Origin: Levilactobacillus andaensis
GTDB taxonomy: Bacteria; Bacillota; Bacilli; Lactobacillales; Lactobacillaceae
DNA: 64,000 nt
Assembly: GCF_016861695.1 (NCBI RefSeq)
Contig: NZ_BOLP01000003.1
Span: forward strand, 248,001 to 312,000
Direction: 5' to 3'
Positions 35,113 through 43,015 of the stretch are shown here, in pieces. Both the position numbers and the translations under genes were made by a program. Position 1 is the first letter of the stretch. Each line of letters begins with the position of its first letter. The notes under the pieces are model-generated. The model worked only from the letters and a program-made list of their open reading frames with translations, did no database searches and had not been told where the DNA came from.

Positions 35113-35146
35113 ACCGGTGAGCCCTGTTTGGGGCTTGCCGGTTTTT
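35113..35146 (+). terminator. Terminator after adh
   Basis: ACCGGTGAGCCC pairs with GGGCTTGCCGGT, followed by five T. Confidence 0.85.
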
Positions 35147-35174
35147 GTTATGTAATTGGATAGATTTAATTTCC

Positions 35175-35273
35175 CGCACTCCGGCTATCAGGGCATCCGC
35201 CTGCTGTGGAGACGGTTCGGACTGAGAAACGGTCCTCCCGCTCGGCTGGCTGCATCTCTGACCTCCTCCGGCT
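35175..35273 (-). ncRNA. Repeat family A copy A4, compact form
   Basis: The minus strand starts AGCCGGAGGAGGTCAGAGAT and ends AGCCGGAGTGCG, 99 nt. It keeps GCAGCCAGCCG, the GGACC-GTTTCTCA-GTCC hairpin and TCTCCACAGCAGGCGG, but lacks the P2 and P3 hairpins. It is antisense to and just beyond the adh terminator. Confidence 0.6.
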
Positions 35274-35368
35274 TCGATTGTGTTTCTCCCATGATATTGG
35301 CGACTACCCAAACAAATACAACTTGCGGTGGATTTGTCAGCACTCGTTTATAGTTCTTTCAATGAGGA

Positions 35369-35860
35369 CTAGTCCTCATTCACCAATCTCGTCAATAGTT
35401 CAACTTGATCTGTCACTTGTTCTTGCTCACCAAAAAGGACTGCTTCATTCCCCAAAACATCGTGGCCCAGCCACCATTGCTGTAATTGTTCATCGGTGAA
35501 TGGCAATTGCTTCTGTTGATTACGGGCTACCGTTGTCGCAAATGAAACATCAAAGTACGCCGAAATTAGTCGTTGTCCCCACTGTCCTTGCAGTCGGCGG
35601 AGCCAATCACCGTAGACACTGCATTTCAAAATACCTTCCAGTACAATCGTCGAAAATCCCTGTTGTACGCCCCACGTAATCAGGTCGGCCATGACTTTGA
35701 TTGACGCGTTGTTCTTATGATCCGGTGCATGACAGATTTGACGCCGGACGACATCCTGATTTATCAAAAGGCAATCTGGTGCTAATTTCTGCCGCAATCG
35801 TTGGGCCGTCGTGGTTTTGCCACACCCCGAATTTCCCCGCAACACAATTAATTTTGTCAT
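35369..35860 (-). CDS. P-loop kinase-like ATPase
   Basis: ATG 35860 is chosen by position before the first strand MTKLIVLRGNSGCGKTTTAQ; the frame is open further but has no start context. The 163-residue protein has Walker A GNSGCGKTT and the LEGILKCSVYG and YFDVSFATTVARNQ segments seen in small zeta-toxin-like or chloramphenicol-phosphotransferase-like kinases. The substrate is unknown. It is divergent from the YjbR gene. Confidence 0.7.
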   Translation of the reverse strand: MTKLIVLRGNSGCGKTTTAQRLRQKLAPDCLLINQDVVRRQICHAPDHKNNASIKVMADLITWGVQQGFSTIVLEGILKCSVYGDWLRRLQGQWGQRLISAYFDVSFATTVARNQQKQLPFTDEQLQQWWLGHDVLGNEAVLFGEQEQVTDQVELLTRLVNED

Positions 35861-36007
35861 CGTCTTCACTTGCCTTTCACCCAGTATGCCCGAAGTCCAC
35901 GCCAATTGCTAGCACAACCAGTTCACCGGATTATCGGTGTTGGCCCACATTGAAACACCGCCATATCTATCGTAAACTAAAGTTATACCTAAAGGAGGTC
36001 GTTCTCC

Positions 36008-36379
36008 ATGGTCACCCGACAAACAATTTTTGATTATATCGAAGACAATTACGGCGTTAAACCCGAATATACCTTCAAGAGTTACCCCAAATACGCAGTC
36101 CTCAAGAACTTGCAGGGCAAGTGGTTCGGACTGGTCATGAACGTTTCGCGTGAAAAACTCGGACTGGCCGGCACGGACGAGGTCGATATACTCGACGTTA
36201 AAATCGACCCCGAGCTTGGCAGTATTTTACGTGAGCAACCTGCCTATCTCGCGGGATACCACATGAACAAGGACCACTGGCTGACAATTCTGCTCGACCA
36301 GGTCGATGATAAAGCCGCTTTGCAATTATTAGATGGTAGTTACCAATTAGTTACTAAAAGCAGTAGTCGGCTAAACTAA
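36008..36379 (+). CDS. MmcQ/YjbR-family protein
   Basis: A 123-residue protein with the CyaY-like YjbR fold: an N-terminal IFDYIEDNYGVKPEYTFKSY, then KWFGLVMNVSREKLGL and a final AGYHMNKDHWLTILLD. YjbR proteins bind DNA in vitro and have no settled role. ATG 36008 follows AGGAGG. It stands alone. Confidence 0.85.
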   Translation: MVTRQTIFDYIEDNYGVKPEYTFKSYPKYAVLKNLQGKWFGLVMNVSREKLGLAGTDEVDILDVKIDPELGSILREQPAYLAGYHMNKDHWLTILLDQVDDKAALQLLDGSYQLVTKSSSRLN

Positions 36380-36515
36380 TTATTAATAACTAATTTCAGG
36401 TTTATGTTATTGCGCATTGCTACGTAGCTTATCCTGATGACAACGCTACGTGGAAATTACTTAGTGGCTCAGTACTTCATCGCCCTCTTTAGCTATAAAG
36501 AAGACAACGCCCGTG

Positions 36516-36792
36516 AAAGTTGGTGTCACCTGACCGTCTTCAATACATTTCAAAAAAACACAATCCGAGCCGGAGGCCGCCAGGGATGCAGCCAGCCGTG
36601 GTAATCTAGGTAGCTGGCCGTTGGCTAGCTACCTAGATGGGCGACTGCTTCGTGGCTTCAAAGCGAGTGAGAGGACCGCTTCTCAGTCCGAAGCGTCCCC
36701 ACAGCAGGCGGAATCCCTGGCAGCCGCAGTGCGGCAGTCCCCCGCTCCCCCACCATCATATTTTTTTCAATCCCCGGGTTGACACCAACTTT
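36516..36792. repeat. 13-bp inverted repeat enclosing family A copy A3
   Basis: AAAGTTGGTGTCA (36516-36528) is the exact reverse complement of TGACACCAACTTT (36780-36792). The pair encloses copy A3. The right arm supplies the -35 box of the T-box promoter. It could be an outer stem or the ends of an inserted unit. Confidence 0.6.
36568..36733 (+). ncRNA. Repeat family A copy A3
   Basis: It starts AGCCGGAGGCCGCCAGGGAT and ends GGCAGCCGCAGTGCG. Closing stem CCAGGGAT (36580-36587) with ATCCCTGG (36713-36720). P2 is a 16-bp stem, ATCTAGGTAGCTGGCC (36604-36619) with GGCTAGCTACCTAGAT (36623-36638), completely different in bases from copy A1 but in the same place. The 5-prime arm of P3 is missing. 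P4 GGACC-GCTTCTCA-GTCC is kept. Confidence 0.6.
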
Positions 36793-36807
36793 TTTCCGGG
36801 TTACACT
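36779..36807 (+). promoter_or_regulatory. Promoter of the T-box transcript
   Basis: TTGACA (36779-36784) and TACACT (36802-36807) with 17-base spacing, giving a start near 36814. Confidence 0.65.
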
Positions 36808-36838
36808 AGCCTCAATTCAAGAATCGTCCGAAACAAAC

Positions 36839-37104
36839 CATTGAGGTGGAGATCAAGACCATCGTGCACGCCAAGAGAGCCGTCGTTGCTGAGAGTACGG
36901 CCGAACGCAGATGATTAAATGGACCACCGAGGGCTTCCCCGAACCTTTAGCAGTACGGGAAGACGTGCGACATACGTCAGTTGTCAGGGAAATGATAGTT
37001 TCCTGTGGAGAAGGGATGTGGGCTCTATTTGAGTACCCGTCCAATTAAGGTGGCACCGCGGTTAAAACCGTCCTTAACGCATTGGCTGTTGAGGACGGTT
37101 TTTT
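36839..37104 (+). promoter_or_regulatory. T-box riboswitch, tRNA-Trp specifier
   Basis: The conserved T-box AAGGTGGCACCGCGG is at 37047-37061, followed by a terminator (AAAACCGTCCT with AGGACGGTTTTTT, 37064-37104). Stem I has AGAGAG (36874-36879) and GCTGAGAG. Its lower stem pairs GGTGG with CCACC and its next stem CATC with GATG. The loop between them ends TGG-A (36920-36923), so the specifier codon is UGG. Uncharged tRNA-Trp should favour readthrough into the downstream peptide-binding gene. Confidence 0.9.
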
Positions 37105-37205
37105 GTATCCAATTTTAACCGAGGGGGATTTACTGATGATCAAACGATGGCAAAACTCAATGTTATTTCTAACCAATCAAACTAAAATTTCTGGAGGAAT
37201 ACATC

Positions 37206-38846
37206 ATGAGTTTAAGAGAACACAAGAAAGCACTCTTCATCAGTGCCGGCATCATTCTAATCGGCGGTATCTTTGCGATCAACGCCCAATCCAAGTCGAC
37301 TAAAAAGACAGCCACCCAGGACCTGAGCCTGTATGAAGCATCTAATATTTCCAGCCTAGACGTGGCCAAGATCACCGACGGCGTTTCCAGCAACGCTCTG
37401 AGTCAAGTCGGCGAAGGCCTCTACCGCCTAAACGCCGACAGTCAGGCCGAAAACGCCTTGGCCACCAAGACGACCATTAGCGACAACGGCCACCTCTACA
37501 CCATCAATCTCAAGCACGATGCCAAATGGAGCAATGGTGACACCGTGACCGCCCAGGACTTCATTTACTCCTGGGGGCGGACGCTGAACCCGCAATCCAA
37601 GTCGGAGTTCACCTACCAATTTGCAAACATCAAGAATGCCAGTGCCATTGCTGCCGGGAAAAAGGCGCCATCCACGCTGGGCGTCAAGGCCGTTGGCAAA
37701 TACCAATTGAAGATCACGCTGAGCCAACCCGCTTCCTACTTCAAGCAGATGCTGGCCAGCACTACCTACTATCCACTAAACAAAAGCGCTGTGACTAAGT
37801 ACGGGAAGAAATACGGCACGTCTTCTGCCACCACCGTTTACAACGGGCCGTTCGTCATGAAGAACTGGAACGGGATCAGTGATAGCTGGAAGTTGGAGAA
37901 AAACCCAACCTACGTGGACAAGCAGTCCGTCAAGCTTTCCAGCATCAAGTATCAGGTCATCAAGTCGCCAACCACGTCTTACAACCTCTACCAGTCCAAG
38001 AAGCTCGATGCCATCACGCTAAACGGCGAACAAACGACGCAAAACAAGAACAATCCCGACTTGAAGTCCCTCTCTTCCGGTCGCATCGGCTTCATTCAAT
38101 ACAACGAAAAGAATGCCGTGGCCGCCAACCAGAACTTACGGCTTGCCATCTCACTGGCCATCAACCGGCAGCAATTAGCGGACAAGGTCCTGAAGAACGG
38201 CTCAACGCCAGCCCAAACATTTGCCATCAACAATATGTTGAAAAATCCTAAGACCGGCGCCGACTTCACCAAGGATGCGCACGTGACCGGCACCGCCGAT
38301 TACCAACCCGCCCAAGCCAAGACCTTGTACCAAAAGACGTTGAAACAACTTCACCAGGATAAATTAACCGTTACCCTGACCTGTGCCAACGATGACACCA
38401 GCCAGCAGCTCGCCGAATATATCCAGGGCGCACTGAGCAACAAACTCGGGCTGACCGTGAAAGTTCGCGCCTTACCTTTCCCATCAATGCTGAGCAACGT
38501 GTCGCAAGGCAACTTCCAGCTTAACCTGACCAGCTGGAGCATGGACTACGCCGACCCCATTCAATCGCTACAGATTCTGGAATCGACCAACAACTCCAAC
38601 ATGGGCCACTATGATAGTAAGATTTACGATCGTGCTTTGACGGCTGCTGAAGGTAAAAACGCCCTCAACAAGACGGCCCGTTACCAAGACTTACTGACCG
38701 CCGCCAAGACTGCGGCCAAGGACCAAGCCGTCACCCCACTCTACCAAGGCCGGACCAGTACGCTGGTCAACCCCAAGGTCAAAGGGGTCGTTTATAACAA
38801 ATTCAATGGGAGCGCCGATTACCGGTTAGCTCACGTTGCCAATTAG
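37206..38846 (+). CDS. Oligopeptide-binding protein (OppA-like), membrane-anchored without lipobox
   Basis: ATG 37206 follows TGGAGGA. The 546-residue protein has the SBP_bac_5 fold, with WSNGDTVTAQDFIYSWGRTL and LRLAISLAINRQQLADKVL, as in OppA and DtsA-type peptide receptors. OppA proteins are normally lipoproteins, but the N-terminal helix (ALFISAGIILIGGIFAINAQ) has no cysteine, so this one is probably held by an uncleaved anchor or released. No permease or ATPase genes are near, so it must use a transporter encoded elsewhere. The T-box leader ties it to tryptophan shortage, suggesting uptake of tryptophan-containing peptides. Confidence 0.88.
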   Translation: MSLREHKKALFISAGIILIGGIFAINAQSKSTKKTATQDLSLYEASNISSLDVAKITDGVSSNALSQVGEGLYRLNADSQAENALATKTTISDNGHLYTINLKHDAKWSNGDTVTAQDFIYSWGRTLNPQSKSEFTYQFANIKNASAIAAGKKAPSTLGVKAVGKYQLKITLSQPASYFKQMLASTTYYPLNKSAVTKYGKKYGTSSATTVYNGPFVMKNWNGISDSWKLEKNPTYVDKQSVKLSSIKYQVIKSPTTSYNLYQSKKLDAITLNGEQTTQNKNNPDLKSLSSGRIGFIQYNEKNAVAANQNLRLAISLAINRQQLADKVLKNGSTPAQTFAINNMLKNPKTGADFTKDAHVTGTADYQPAQAKTLYQKTLKQLHQDKLTVTLTCANDDTSQQLAEYIQGALSNKLGLTVKVRALPFPSMLSNVSQGNFQLNLTSWSMDYADPIQSLQILESTNNSNMGHYDSKIYDRALTAAEGKNALNKTARYQDLLTAAKTAAKDQAVTPLYQGRTSTLVNPKVKGVVYNKFNGSADYRLAHVAN

Positions 38847-39008
38847 TAAGTGAAATTTGGAAGGGCGGAGCATTGCAGTGACGAGCAAAAACGGTATAAT
38901 TGAGTCAGCACATTAATTATACGTTTTCATAACTCAGGTGAGCCGTGGTCGTTTTCAGTGGCGGTTGCACCCAGCTAGGTGAAACGTCACAGAAAGGTTC
39001 CGAAATTT

Positions 39009-39530
39009 ATGGAAAGTCAACCCTTACGTCACGATCACTACCCAACATCGCAGGAAGAATACGAAGCTGAGTTAACCGAAACGGAACACGAATACGCCGC
39101 CAAGATTGAAGCGGCCAAGGAACAAGTCGAAGATAAGGTCCAAGGCCAAATCTCGCGTTACCTGTTGTTTGGGGCCATCTCGGTGGTCATCAACATCACG
39201 TTGTTCTACCTGTTCTACCACACCTTAGGCATCGGCTATCAATTAGCCAACTTCATCGACTGGCTCATCAGTGTCCAATGCTCCTTCTGGCTCGACCGGA
39301 CCTTCGTGTTCAAGCACAAGTCCGACAAGCCCGTTAAGGAAATGGGCACGTTCTACATGACCCGGGTCGCCACCTTCTTGTTGGAAACCGTCATCTTATT
39401 CCTAGGAATTTCCTGGATGAACCTGAACGGAACCATCACCAAGGTCGTCGGTCACGCAATTGCTTTGGTTCTGAACTTCTTCCTATCTAAGAAGTTAGTG
39501 TTCAAGAACCAACCGGCACCTGCGGATTAA
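39009..39530 (+). CDS. GtrA-family membrane protein
   Basis: ATG 39009 follows AAAGG. The 173-residue protein has a charged N-terminal helix rich in glutamate (about residues 15-45), then four helices with the GtrA pattern RYLLFGAISVVINITLFYLF and CSFWLDRTFVFKHK. GtrA proteins help move lipid-linked sugars in wall polysaccharide or teichoic acid glycosylation. No glycosyltransferase is adjacent. The stop codon is followed within five bases by a family B repeat. Confidence 0.85.
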   Translation: MESQPLRHDHYPTSQEEYEAELTETEHEYAAKIEAAKEQVEDKVQGQISRYLLFGAISVVINITLFYLFYHTLGIGYQLANFIDWLISVQCSFWLDRTFVFKHKSDKPVKEMGTFYMTRVATFLLETVILFLGISWMNLNGTITKVVGHAIALVLNFFLSKKLVFKNQPAPAD

Positions 39531-39534
39531 AGAA

Positions 39535-39653
39535 AAAGAGTGCGACCAAGGGCGGTTAGCTGGCGAGCATTAACGTCATTAAGGTATGACCCCCGGTTTT
39601 GGGGTCGTGGCTTAATGGGGTTAAGCGGAACCAGTTGCCCTTGGTCACACGTT
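39535..39653 (+). repeat. Repeat family B copy B2
   Basis: AAAGAGTGCGACC to GTCACACGTTT, 119 bp. Outer arms GTGCGACCAAGGGC (39540-39553) and GCCCTTGGTCACAC (39637-39650) pair with one mismatch. Inside are GGTTAGCTGGCGAGCATTAA and GGGGTTAAGCGGAACCAGTT, shared with the other copies. It begins five bases after the GtrA stop codon and could serve as its 3-prime end structure. Confidence 0.75.
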
Positions 39654-39677
39654 TCCACCATCTAATAATTAAAAACA

Positions 39678-39734
39678 AAAAATCACCAACGCCATCCCTC
39701 TGAAAACGAGGAACCCAGCGTTGATGATTTTTTT
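39678..39734 (-). terminator. Terminator of the small hydrophilic gene
   Basis: AAAAATCACCAACGC pairs with GCGTTGATGATTTTT, with a long loop; bidirectional. Confidence 0.65.
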
Positions 39735-39749
39735 ATCTCATAATACAAT

Positions 39750-39902
39750 TTATGACCGCGACTTCCCAGCGTCACTGCGCTTCTTCCGCCATTGGCCGTC
39801 GTCATTGTGCGTCCGAACGCTCCCATTAGTCGGCCCGGATTTCACCACGGGACCACCAGCCTTATGCGGGTCACGTTCAATTCTGTTATTATCGTTTGCC
39901 AT
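39750..39902 (-). CDS. Small hydrophilic protein, 50 residues
   Basis: ATG 39902 follows AAGGAGGAC. The product begins MANDNNRIERDPHKAGGPVV and is rich in charged residues, glycine and asparagine (SDAGKSRS at the end), with no hydrophobic segment. It is probably disordered. Such short proteins are found in other lactobacilli and may be stress-related, but no function is known to me. The longer frame to 39971 has no ribosome site. Confidence 0.65.
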   Translation of the reverse strand: MANDNNRIERDPHKAGGPVVKSGPTNGSVRTHNDDGQWRKKRSDAGKSRS

Positions 39903-40090
39903 TGAAATGTCCTCCTTAAGAATTAGCTTATCCGTTGAACTAGTTCTAAGGTACACCACTTGGCTGGCCAAATCAGGTGCAGGTGGCCGTGAGAACTGCC
40001 ATTTTATCCTAAAAAAGACTTAGGCAGTGGACCCGTTAACGTGTAGAATAGAAGCTAACATAGACGCACCACCATCGGAGGGGAAGGCCC

Positions 40091-40666
40091 ATGTCATTAC
40101 CATTCATTCTAACTGCCATTGGCGTCTTCTTCGTCACGGATACCGACGATCTAGTCGTGCTCCTACTGCTTTGGCTGGGCGCGAACAATGCGCGACAACG
40201 GCGGGGAATCATCTTTGGCCAATACTTGGGAATCCTCACGTTAATTATCGTGGCGTGGCTGGTCAGCCGGGGCGTCCTGCACTACAACGTGGCCCATTTG
40301 ACGCGCTGGCTGGGACTGGTTCCCCTGACGCTAGGGGCAGTCGGCCTGCGAAATTGGTTGAAGAACCGCCAAGCAAACGCGCTACCACCACTACTCACGA
40401 AGGCTGTCAGCCTGCCGCTGGTGTGGTCGCTGACCATTGGTAATGGTGGGGACAATCTCAGCATTTATATTCCCTACTTCACCCACCTCACCACCGCGGA
40501 ATTTGGCGGCGCCCTCGTGGTCTTCATGGTCATGGTTGGTATCTGGCTGCTGATCAGCAATCGCTTAGCCCGGTCGCACGCGGCCAGTCATTTCTTCGCC
40601 CGTTTCGGGGCGTGGCTCTCCCCCGTCCTCTTTATCACGATTGGCACGCTGATTCTATGGCATTAA
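40091..40666 (+). CDS. CadD-family cadmium resistance transporter
   Basis: A 191-residue protein with five to six helices and the CadD signature FFVTDTDDLVVLLLL near the start and WSLTIGNGGDNLSIYIPYF in the middle, which hold the acidic metal-site residues. CadD proteins give modest cadmium resistance and may export other divalent cations. ATG 40091 follows GGAGGGGAAG. No CadX/ArsR regulator is beside it. It is followed by a parS-like palindrome and an unknown gene. Confidence 0.85.
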   Translation: MSLPFILTAIGVFFVTDTDDLVVLLLLWLGANNARQRRGIIFGQYLGILTLIIVAWLVSRGVLHYNVAHLTRWLGLVPLTLGAVGLRNWLKNRQANALPPLLTKAVSLPLVWSLTIGNGGDNLSIYIPYFTHLTTAEFGGALVVFMVMVGIWLLISNRLARSHAASHFFARFGAWLSPVLFITIGTLILWH

Positions 40667-40674
40667 TTTTAAAA

Positions 40675-40690
40675 TGTTCCATGTGAAACA
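40675..40690. promoter_or_regulatory. parS-like palindrome upstream of the unknown gene
   Basis: TGTTCCATGTGAAACA differs from the parS consensus TGTTNCACGTGAAACA at one base. It ends 15 bases before the start codon at 40706. Confidence 0.4.
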
Positions 40691-40705
40691 TTCAAGGAGG
40701 CCCTT

Positions 40706-41035
40706 ATGACAGATACAAAAACCGTGACACTGGCTGGCAAACAGATTCGTTCCTACGTCCAACAGGTCATCACGCTTAAACTGGCGGACATCCAACGCGT
40801 CTCCGGCGACGCGAGCGTCATGCACCTAGCGCTCGCCAATGGCACGTCCATGGGCATCATCACCGGCCCGGCATACGGCTCGGCGGCCCAAGTCATGGGC
40901 ATTCAGGATCTGCGCTACTTCATCAACGAGTTAAATCTCGACTTCGTCTTGAACACCACGGCGGCTAACGATGCGGCTCGGCAACGGATCTTCCAAAATG
41001 CTCAGGAACGACAAATTCTGATTATCAAAAAGTGA
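40706..41035 (+). CDS. Conserved-looking protein of unknown function
   Basis: ATG 40706 follows CAAGGAGG. The 109-residue soluble protein shows alternating strands and helices (VQQVITLKLADIQRVSGDAS, LALANGTSMGIITGPAYGSA) and no membrane segment or familiar motif. It may be co-transcribed with the CadD gene 39 bases upstream. The stop codon forms the first bases of a family B repeat. Confidence 0.65.
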   Translation: MTDTKTVTLAGKQIRSYVQQVITLKLADIQRVSGDASVMHLALANGTSMGIITGPAYGSAAQVMGIQDLRYFINELNLDFVLNTTAANDAARQRIFQNAQERQILIIKK

Positions 41036-41153
41036 GAGTGTTCCAAAAGGCGGTTAGTCAATGAGCATTAACGTCGATAGGCGAATAACCCCGGTTTTTG
41101 GATTGTTTGGCTATCGGGGTTAAGCGGAGTTGACTGCCTTTTGGCACACGTTT
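41035..41153 (+). repeat. Repeat family B copy B3
   Basis: AGAGTGTTCC to GGCACACGTTT, 119 bp. Outer arms GTGTTCCAAAAGGC (41038-41051) and GCCTTTTGGCACAC (41136-41149) pair with one mismatch. Shared inner motifs are CGGTTAGTCAATGAGCATTA and GGGGTTAAGCGGAGTTGACT. It starts on the stop codon of the preceding gene. Confidence 0.75.
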
Positions 41154-41176
41154 CGGCAATATAAACTTACACACAC

Positions 41177-41210
41177 AACAGGCCTGGGATTTTGTCCCAG
41201 ACCTGTTTTT
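41177..41210. terminator. Bidirectional terminator before the acetyltransferase gene
   Basis: AACAGGCCTGGGA pairs with TCCCAGACCTGTT, followed by T; convergent genes. Confidence 0.8.
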
Positions 41211-41224
41211 AGTTGCCACATCAT

Positions 41225-41821
41225 TTAGATAAAGTCCTTGCCGACAAATCCGGTCTTGTCCGCCGCCGTAATCGGTCGCAGAACCTGACACGGGTTCCCC
41301 GCCGCAATCACATTAGCTGGGATGTCGTGGGTGACAACACTGCCGGCACCGATAATGGTGTCATCGCCAATCGTCACGCCAGGAAGCACCGTGACGTTAG
41401 CCGCCAACCAACAACGATTGCCAACGGTGATGGGCTTGGCGATACACCCGCCAAGTTTGCGCTCCGTGGCGTCGAACAGATGATTGCTGGTGTACAGCCC
41501 CACCTTGGGCCCAAACAAAACGTTGTCGCCAATTGTAATCGACGCACCGTCTAGCATGACACAATCGTAATTCGCGTAGAAGTGGTCACCAACATGGATG
41601 TTATCGCCGAACTCACAACGGAAATTGGGATTCACATCGGGGTCACTGCCAGCGCGACCGATTAACTCTTGGAAGAGCTGGGCGCGCTGCTCCGCTTTGG
41701 GCGCTGCGTTCAACGCGTTCGTCAGCTCCGTCGCACGATTTCGCCGATCGATCAGTATGGGGTCGAGGTCGTCGTAGGGCTTACCAGTTGCCATATAGGC
41801 GTATTTTTCTGCTAAATTCAT
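41225..41821 (-). CDS. Maltose/galactoside O-acetyltransferase family
   Basis: A 198-residue left-handed beta-helix acetyltransferase. The hexapeptide repeats run from GDNIHVGDHFYANYDCVMLD to PGVTIGDDTIIGAGSVV, and the catalytic histidine is in LYTSNHLFDA. These enzymes acetylate maltose, glucose or galactosides with acetyl-CoA. The N-terminal helix (EKYAYMATGKPYDDLDPILI) is typical of Maa. It stands alone with its own terminator. The exact sugar is not predictable. Confidence 0.88.
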   Translation of the reverse strand: MNLAEKYAYMATGKPYDDLDPILIDRRNRATELTNALNAAPKAEQRAQLFQELIGRAGSDPDVNPNFRCEFGDNIHVGDHFYANYDCVMLDGASITIGDNVLFGPKVGLYTSNHLFDATERKLGGCIAKPITVGNRCWLAANVTVLPGVTIGDDTIIGAGSVVTHDIPANVIAAGNPCQVLRPITAADKTGFVGKDFI

Positions 41822-42062
41822 GACGTCAGCTCCTTTAGGTTATGTTTCCATCATAACATTTAAGCAACCGGTTTCAACGCTGGGAGCTGTATCTTTGGTG
41901 GCGGAAAGTAACTGCGTCCTCTCACTGCTTATAACTATATTCATCAAACCCATTGGCCTCCAATTATAGTTGCCTACCAATTTAATCTATACCTGCAAAA
42001 GCGTTGTTTCTAACACCAATTTCCCTGATAATAGGAGAAAAGATTCCTGAGGAGAATAGACT

Positions 42063-42320
42063 ATGACGGCCTGGCAGAACGGACTTTGGCTACTTTGTTT
42101 CCTCGTGCTTATTGCATTAGCACCAAGGATTACGCGTTACTTCGACCTTCATCAGCATTTTTTCAATAGTGTCGCCCTAAACAGCATTGCCTTTTTGGTC
42201 TACTCGCTTGTTATTTTGGCGCTGTACCTTCCCGTTCGGATTGGCACGATTGTCCTACTGATCATTAGTAACGTTGCTTTTGACGGCTGGCTAATTTATC
42301 GGCATAACTCTCAGGACTAG
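42063..42320 (+). CDS. Small membrane protein
   Basis: ATG 42063 follows TGAGGAG. The 85-residue product has three hydrophobic segments near residues 8-24, 36-54 and 58-78 and ends FDGWLIYRHNSQD. I do not know the family. A fragment of a second copy, including the FDGWL motif, lies about 180 bases downstream. Confidence 0.6.
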   Translation: MTAWQNGLWLLCFLVLIALAPRITRYFDLHQHFFNSVALNSIAFLVYSLVILALYLPVRIGTIVLLIISNVAFDGWLIYRHNSQD

Positions 42321-42495
42321 CTAGTGTGCCCGACCGACCTACTAACAGTATAAGCACGATTTACTCATCTTAACAATTGACGACCGTTTAAGCACAAGCA
42401 ATTTTAAACCTATCGCTAATCACCTATGACCGCCACCTACGCCGGTTCAACAACACTTGACTGAATCACTGGCATTTTTGGCCTGTTCCAGTATT

Positions 42496-42609
42496 ATGCT
42501 AGTCACACATTTTTCCATTCACCCCCTCAGCTTAGCTATCCTAATCATCGTTAACGTTGGCTTTGATGGCTGGCTAACTTACCATTTTCAAAAGGCAAAC
42601 CATAATTGA
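42496..42609 (+). pseudogene. Remnant of a second copy of the small membrane protein
   Basis: The 37-codon frame contains LAILIIVNVGFDGWLTYHFQ, matching TIVLLIISNVAFDGWLIYRH at the end of the upstream gene. The first two helices are missing and no ribosome site precedes the ATG. It looks like the decayed tail of a tandem duplicate. Confidence 0.6.
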
Positions 42610-42655
42610 GTAAAAAGAGGTGACAGATGGTAGCCTGTGCGTTACCATACTTTAA

Positions 42656-43015
42656 ATGGAACCAATACGATTTGATTTTTTTGATAAAGCTGAATTCACA
42701 GCATTCTTAGATAGCCTCCCGATTAAAGATGCCGCGAAGCTCTTAGCAGTTCTTGACGAAGTTAAAGCTCGAGGCCTACTGTCTGCCGAAAGACGCCAAT
42801 TAGTAAAAAAATTGGAAACTAATTTATATGAGATTCGTTCTAAATTTTCCAACAATATTCAACGAGCAATTTATTTCCGGGTCGAAGGATCTCATTATGT
42901 TATCACCCATGGTTTCACTAAAAAACAGCAAAAAACACCTCAAAAGGAAATTAAGCGCGCAAAACAAATTCGCGCAGTATATCAGAGAAGGAGAGATAGC
43001 AATGGACGATGTTGA
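42656..43015 (+). CDS. HigB/RelE-type toxin (Gp49-like)
   Basis: A 119-residue protein with YEIRSKFSNNIQRAIYFRVE and ITHGFTKKQQKTPQKEIKRA, the signature of phage-derived Gp49/HigB toxins, which cut mRNA on the ribosome. ATG 42656 has no good ribosome site. A 27-codon frame from ATG 42627, with AAAGAGGTGAC before it, overlaps the toxin start out of phase and could couple translation. The antitoxin follows, overlapping by 14 bases, in the toxin-first order usual for HigBA. Confidence 0.85.
   Translation: MEPIRFDFFDKAEFTAFLDSLPIKDAAKLLAVLDEVKARGLLSAERRQLVKKLETNLYEIRSKFSNNIQRAIYFRVEGSHYVITHGFTKKQQKTPQKEIKRAKQIRAVYQRRRDSNGRC

Noticed and set aside
36380-36567. A hairpin-like pairing of GCTACGTAGC with CGCTACGTGG as part of family A
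   Set aside because: It is outside the conserved element, has no counterpart in other copies and lacks a T run.
37082-37303. A frame starting in the T-box terminator and containing a Trp codon, as a possible leader peptide
   Set aside because: It overlaps the start of the peptide-binding gene out of phase. The T-box already explains regulation, and the first 17 codons have a single Trp.
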